A stretch of 64,000 bases of DNA, taken from assembly GCA_030434875.1 (NCBI GenBank), contig JAUISW010000001.1, positions 879,501 through 943,500 of the forward strand. Reading direction: 5' to 3'. Under the pieces are notes generated by a model that was not told where the DNA came from, searched no databases, and saw only the letters and a program-made list of their open reading frames with translations. Source of the DNA: Lachnospiraceae bacterium C1.1. Its GTDB lineage: Bacteria > Bacillota > Clostridia > Lachnospirales > Lachnospiraceae. Positions 62,914-64,000 of this stretch are shown piece by piece. How positions within the stretch are numbered: position 1 is the stretch's first letter; each line of letters opens with the position of its first letter. The translations under genes were made by a program, and so were the position numbers.

Positions 62914-63112
62914 GGAAAGCGAACAGATTTATGCTTATCGCAGATCTAATGATTCGGGAACAGCAACTATTTTTGTTAACTTTACCGGAGAAAATGCAGA
63001 GTTTGACAGTTCATTGATATCTGATGGATCACAATTGATCTCTTCTTATGGAGATGAGGGAGAAAAAGGAACTCTCAGACCTTATGAGTCAGTAATATAT
63101 TGTAGCTATTGA
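62900..63112 (+). pseudogene. C-terminal remnant of a GH13 alpha-glucosidase
   Basis: An open frame without a start codon encodes about 70 residues: EQIYAYRSNDSGTATIFVNF, then LISSYGDEGEKGTLRPYES, ending at a TGA at 63112. The pattern YAY...VNF..L.SNYG...LRPYE..VY is the C-terminal beta domain of GH13 oligo-1,6-glucosidases. The preceding 450 or so residues, including the catalytic barrel, are missing. It overlaps the truncated lipoprotein in another frame. The neighbouring ROK fructokinase fits a lost sugar-use locus. Recognition is by motif only. Confidence 0.6.
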
Positions 63113-63147
63113 TCATAAAATTTTATAAACTATGTGACATTCGTCTA

Positions 63148-63175
63148 TTGTATCTTAAAAATAATCGGATATAAT
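63148..63175 (+). promoter_or_regulatory. Candidate promoter of the ROK kinase gene
   Basis: TTGTAT (63148-63153), 16-base spacer, perfect TATAAT (63170-63175). The start of transcription would be about 63182, leaving a very short leader. Confidence 0.6.
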
Positions 63176-63193
63176 ATTTTAGGAGATTAAAAT

Positions 63194-63208
63194 ATGAAAG
63201 GTTGGTAA
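63194..63208 (+). other. Four-codon minicistron before the ROK kinase
   Basis: ATG AAA GGT TGG TAA, with AGGAGA at 63181 placed well for initiation. It ends 4 bases before the kinase ATG at 63213, which has no strong site of its own. It could couple translation or may be the original start after a frame change; it is not proven to be translated. Confidence 0.35.
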
Positions 63209-63212
63209 AGAG

Positions 63213-64000
63213 ATGAGATTAGGAGCATTGGAAGCAGGCGGAACTAAAATGGTCTGCGCTATATGTGATGAGGCGGGAAACGTAAGTGATCGTGTATCGA
63301 TACCTACAACTACACCGGCTGAAACTATGCCACAGCTTGTTGAATATTTCAAGGATAAAAATGTAGACTGTCTTGGAATCGCATGCTTTGGCCCCATAGA
63401 TTTAAGAGAGGATTCAGCTACTTACGGCTACATAACCACTACACCTAAGCCGGGCTGGGCAAATACCGATGTTGTCGGAGCATTTAAGGATATGAATGTA
63501 CCGATAGGCTTTGATGTTGATGTAAACGGTTCAGTACTTGGAGAAGTAACTTTCGGAATTGGAAAGAGCAAGAAGCACGTTATTTACATCACTATCGGAA
63601 CAGGTGTAGGAATGGGAGTATATCAGGATGGTAAACTCCTTCATGGTATGCAGCATCCGGAGGGAGGACATATTCTTCTTCCGATTCATCCGGATGATCC
63701 TATGAAGAAATCAATCTGTCCGTTCCATCCCAACTGTCTTGAAGGACTTGCATCAGGAACTTCCATTAAGGCAAGATGGGGCAAAGGCGGAGCAGATCTT
63801 TCAGATAAGGATGAAGTATGGGATCTTGAGGCATATTATATTGCTTCAGCTCTTGTTAACTATACAGCAACACTTTCACCTGAACTCATTATCCTCGGTG
63901 GTGGTGTAATGCATCAGAAAGATATACTTTTACCAAGAGTTCATAAGAAATATGCAGAGCTTCTTAATGGTTATATAAAGACAGAGGAGACAATGCATCC
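63213..64000 (+). CDS. scrK: ROK family fructokinase, runs off the window
   Basis: The first 262 or so residues of a ROK sugar kinase. LGALEAGGTKMVCAI binds ATP phosphate, VGMGVYQDGK and HPEGGHILL lead to the zinc motif with Cys and His in SICPFHPNCLEGLASG, quoted as CPFHPNCLEGLASG, and the ITIGTGVGMG stretch is the ROK signature. This subfamily phosphorylates fructose. The gene is cut by the window end at 64000. The start is 63213; the ribosome binding site is weak. Confidence 0.9.
   Translation, partial: MRLGALEAGGTKMVCAICDEAGNVSDRVSIPTTTPAETMPQLVEYFKDKNVDCLGIACFGPIDLREDSATYGYITTTPKPGWANTDVVGAFKDMNVPIGFDVDVNGSVLGEVTFGIGKSKKHVIYITIGTGVGMGVYQDGKLLHGMQHPEGGHILLPIHPDDPMKKSICPFHPNCLEGLASGTSIKARWGKGGADLSDKDEVWDLEAYYIASALVNYTATLSPELIILGGGVMHQKDILLPRVHKKYAELLNGYIKTEETMH

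Noticed and set aside
1-64000. CRISPR arrays, tRNA and rRNA genes, prophage or defence genes
   Set aside because: I saw no regularly spaced repeats, no tRNA-like cloverleaf, no rRNA segment and no phage or defence-type proteins in this window.

Overview
The window is a dense, AT-rich bacterial chromosome segment with about 65 genes, most on the + strand. It looks like a Firmicute of the class Clostridia, most likely a Lachnospiraceae member related to Butyrivibrio, Roseburia or Lachnospira. The genus is not decided. Evidence: an L27 precursor with a cleavable leader next to the Prp protease, a LexA/YneA-type SOS pair, the order DUF4321-radC-mreBCD-mrdA-rodA-mgsA, an NfnAB pair, SepF, frequent TTG starts and strong AGGAGG ribosome binding sites.

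Region 1 (1-8.1 kb) carries a short-chain dehydrogenase, a small membrane protein, a pseudouridine synthase, recU and a partial histidine operon (hisZ-hisG-hisD-hisB and a HisF-like/HisI/HisE fusion). hisA, hisF, hisH and hisC are not here. Region 2 (8.1-17.3 kb) carries a radical SAM pair, an RNase E/G protein, L21-Prp-L27-Obg-YhbY-NadD-YqeK-RsfS and lexA on the minus strand. Region 3 (17.3-24.6 kb) carries an SOS-controlled YneA-like division inhibitor, an ABC-F ATPase, NfnAB, a zinc-ribbon membrane protein, RlmH and a PhoH ATPase. Region 4 (24.6-34 kb) carries a degenerate HD protein, YbeY, a DUF3048 lipoprotein, a flippase, two flavoproteins, ProB, 5-formyl-THF cyclo-ligase and a phosphopantetheinyl transferase. 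Region 5 (34-42.6 kb) is miaB-mutS-mutL-miaA and a PLP lyase. Region 6 (42.6-58 kb) is the cell-shape and division block: DUF4321, RadC, MreBCD, PBP2, RodA, MgsA, a D,D-carboxypeptidase, a small P-loop protein, an HlyD-like protein, YggS, SepF, AroB, LspA and RluD. Region 7 (58-64 kb) is looser: a secreted protein, a cytidylate-kinase-like protein, an AI-2E exporter, an unusual MscS-like channel, a truncated lipoprotein joined to a glycosidase remnant, and the start of a ROK fructokinase.

The most notable non-coding structure is a pair of ~146-bp mobile palindromic elements (11886-12031 and 59537-59683). They lie in opposite orientation, have 13-14 bp terminal inverted repeats, and each is flanked by a perfect 8-bp target duplication. 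Their internal hairpins differ by paired changes. The second is the lexA/yneA intergenic region, with two arrays of three LexA-box-like 12-mers spaced exactly 13 bp apart on either side of a consensus promoter. Also of interest are the MscS channel with a possible HATPase-like tail, the HisF-like/HisIE fusion that has lost one catalytic Asp, a strongly structured rpmA-obg spacer, and the GH13 remnant. All calls come from reading the sequence and from knowledge of the families; no database search was run.
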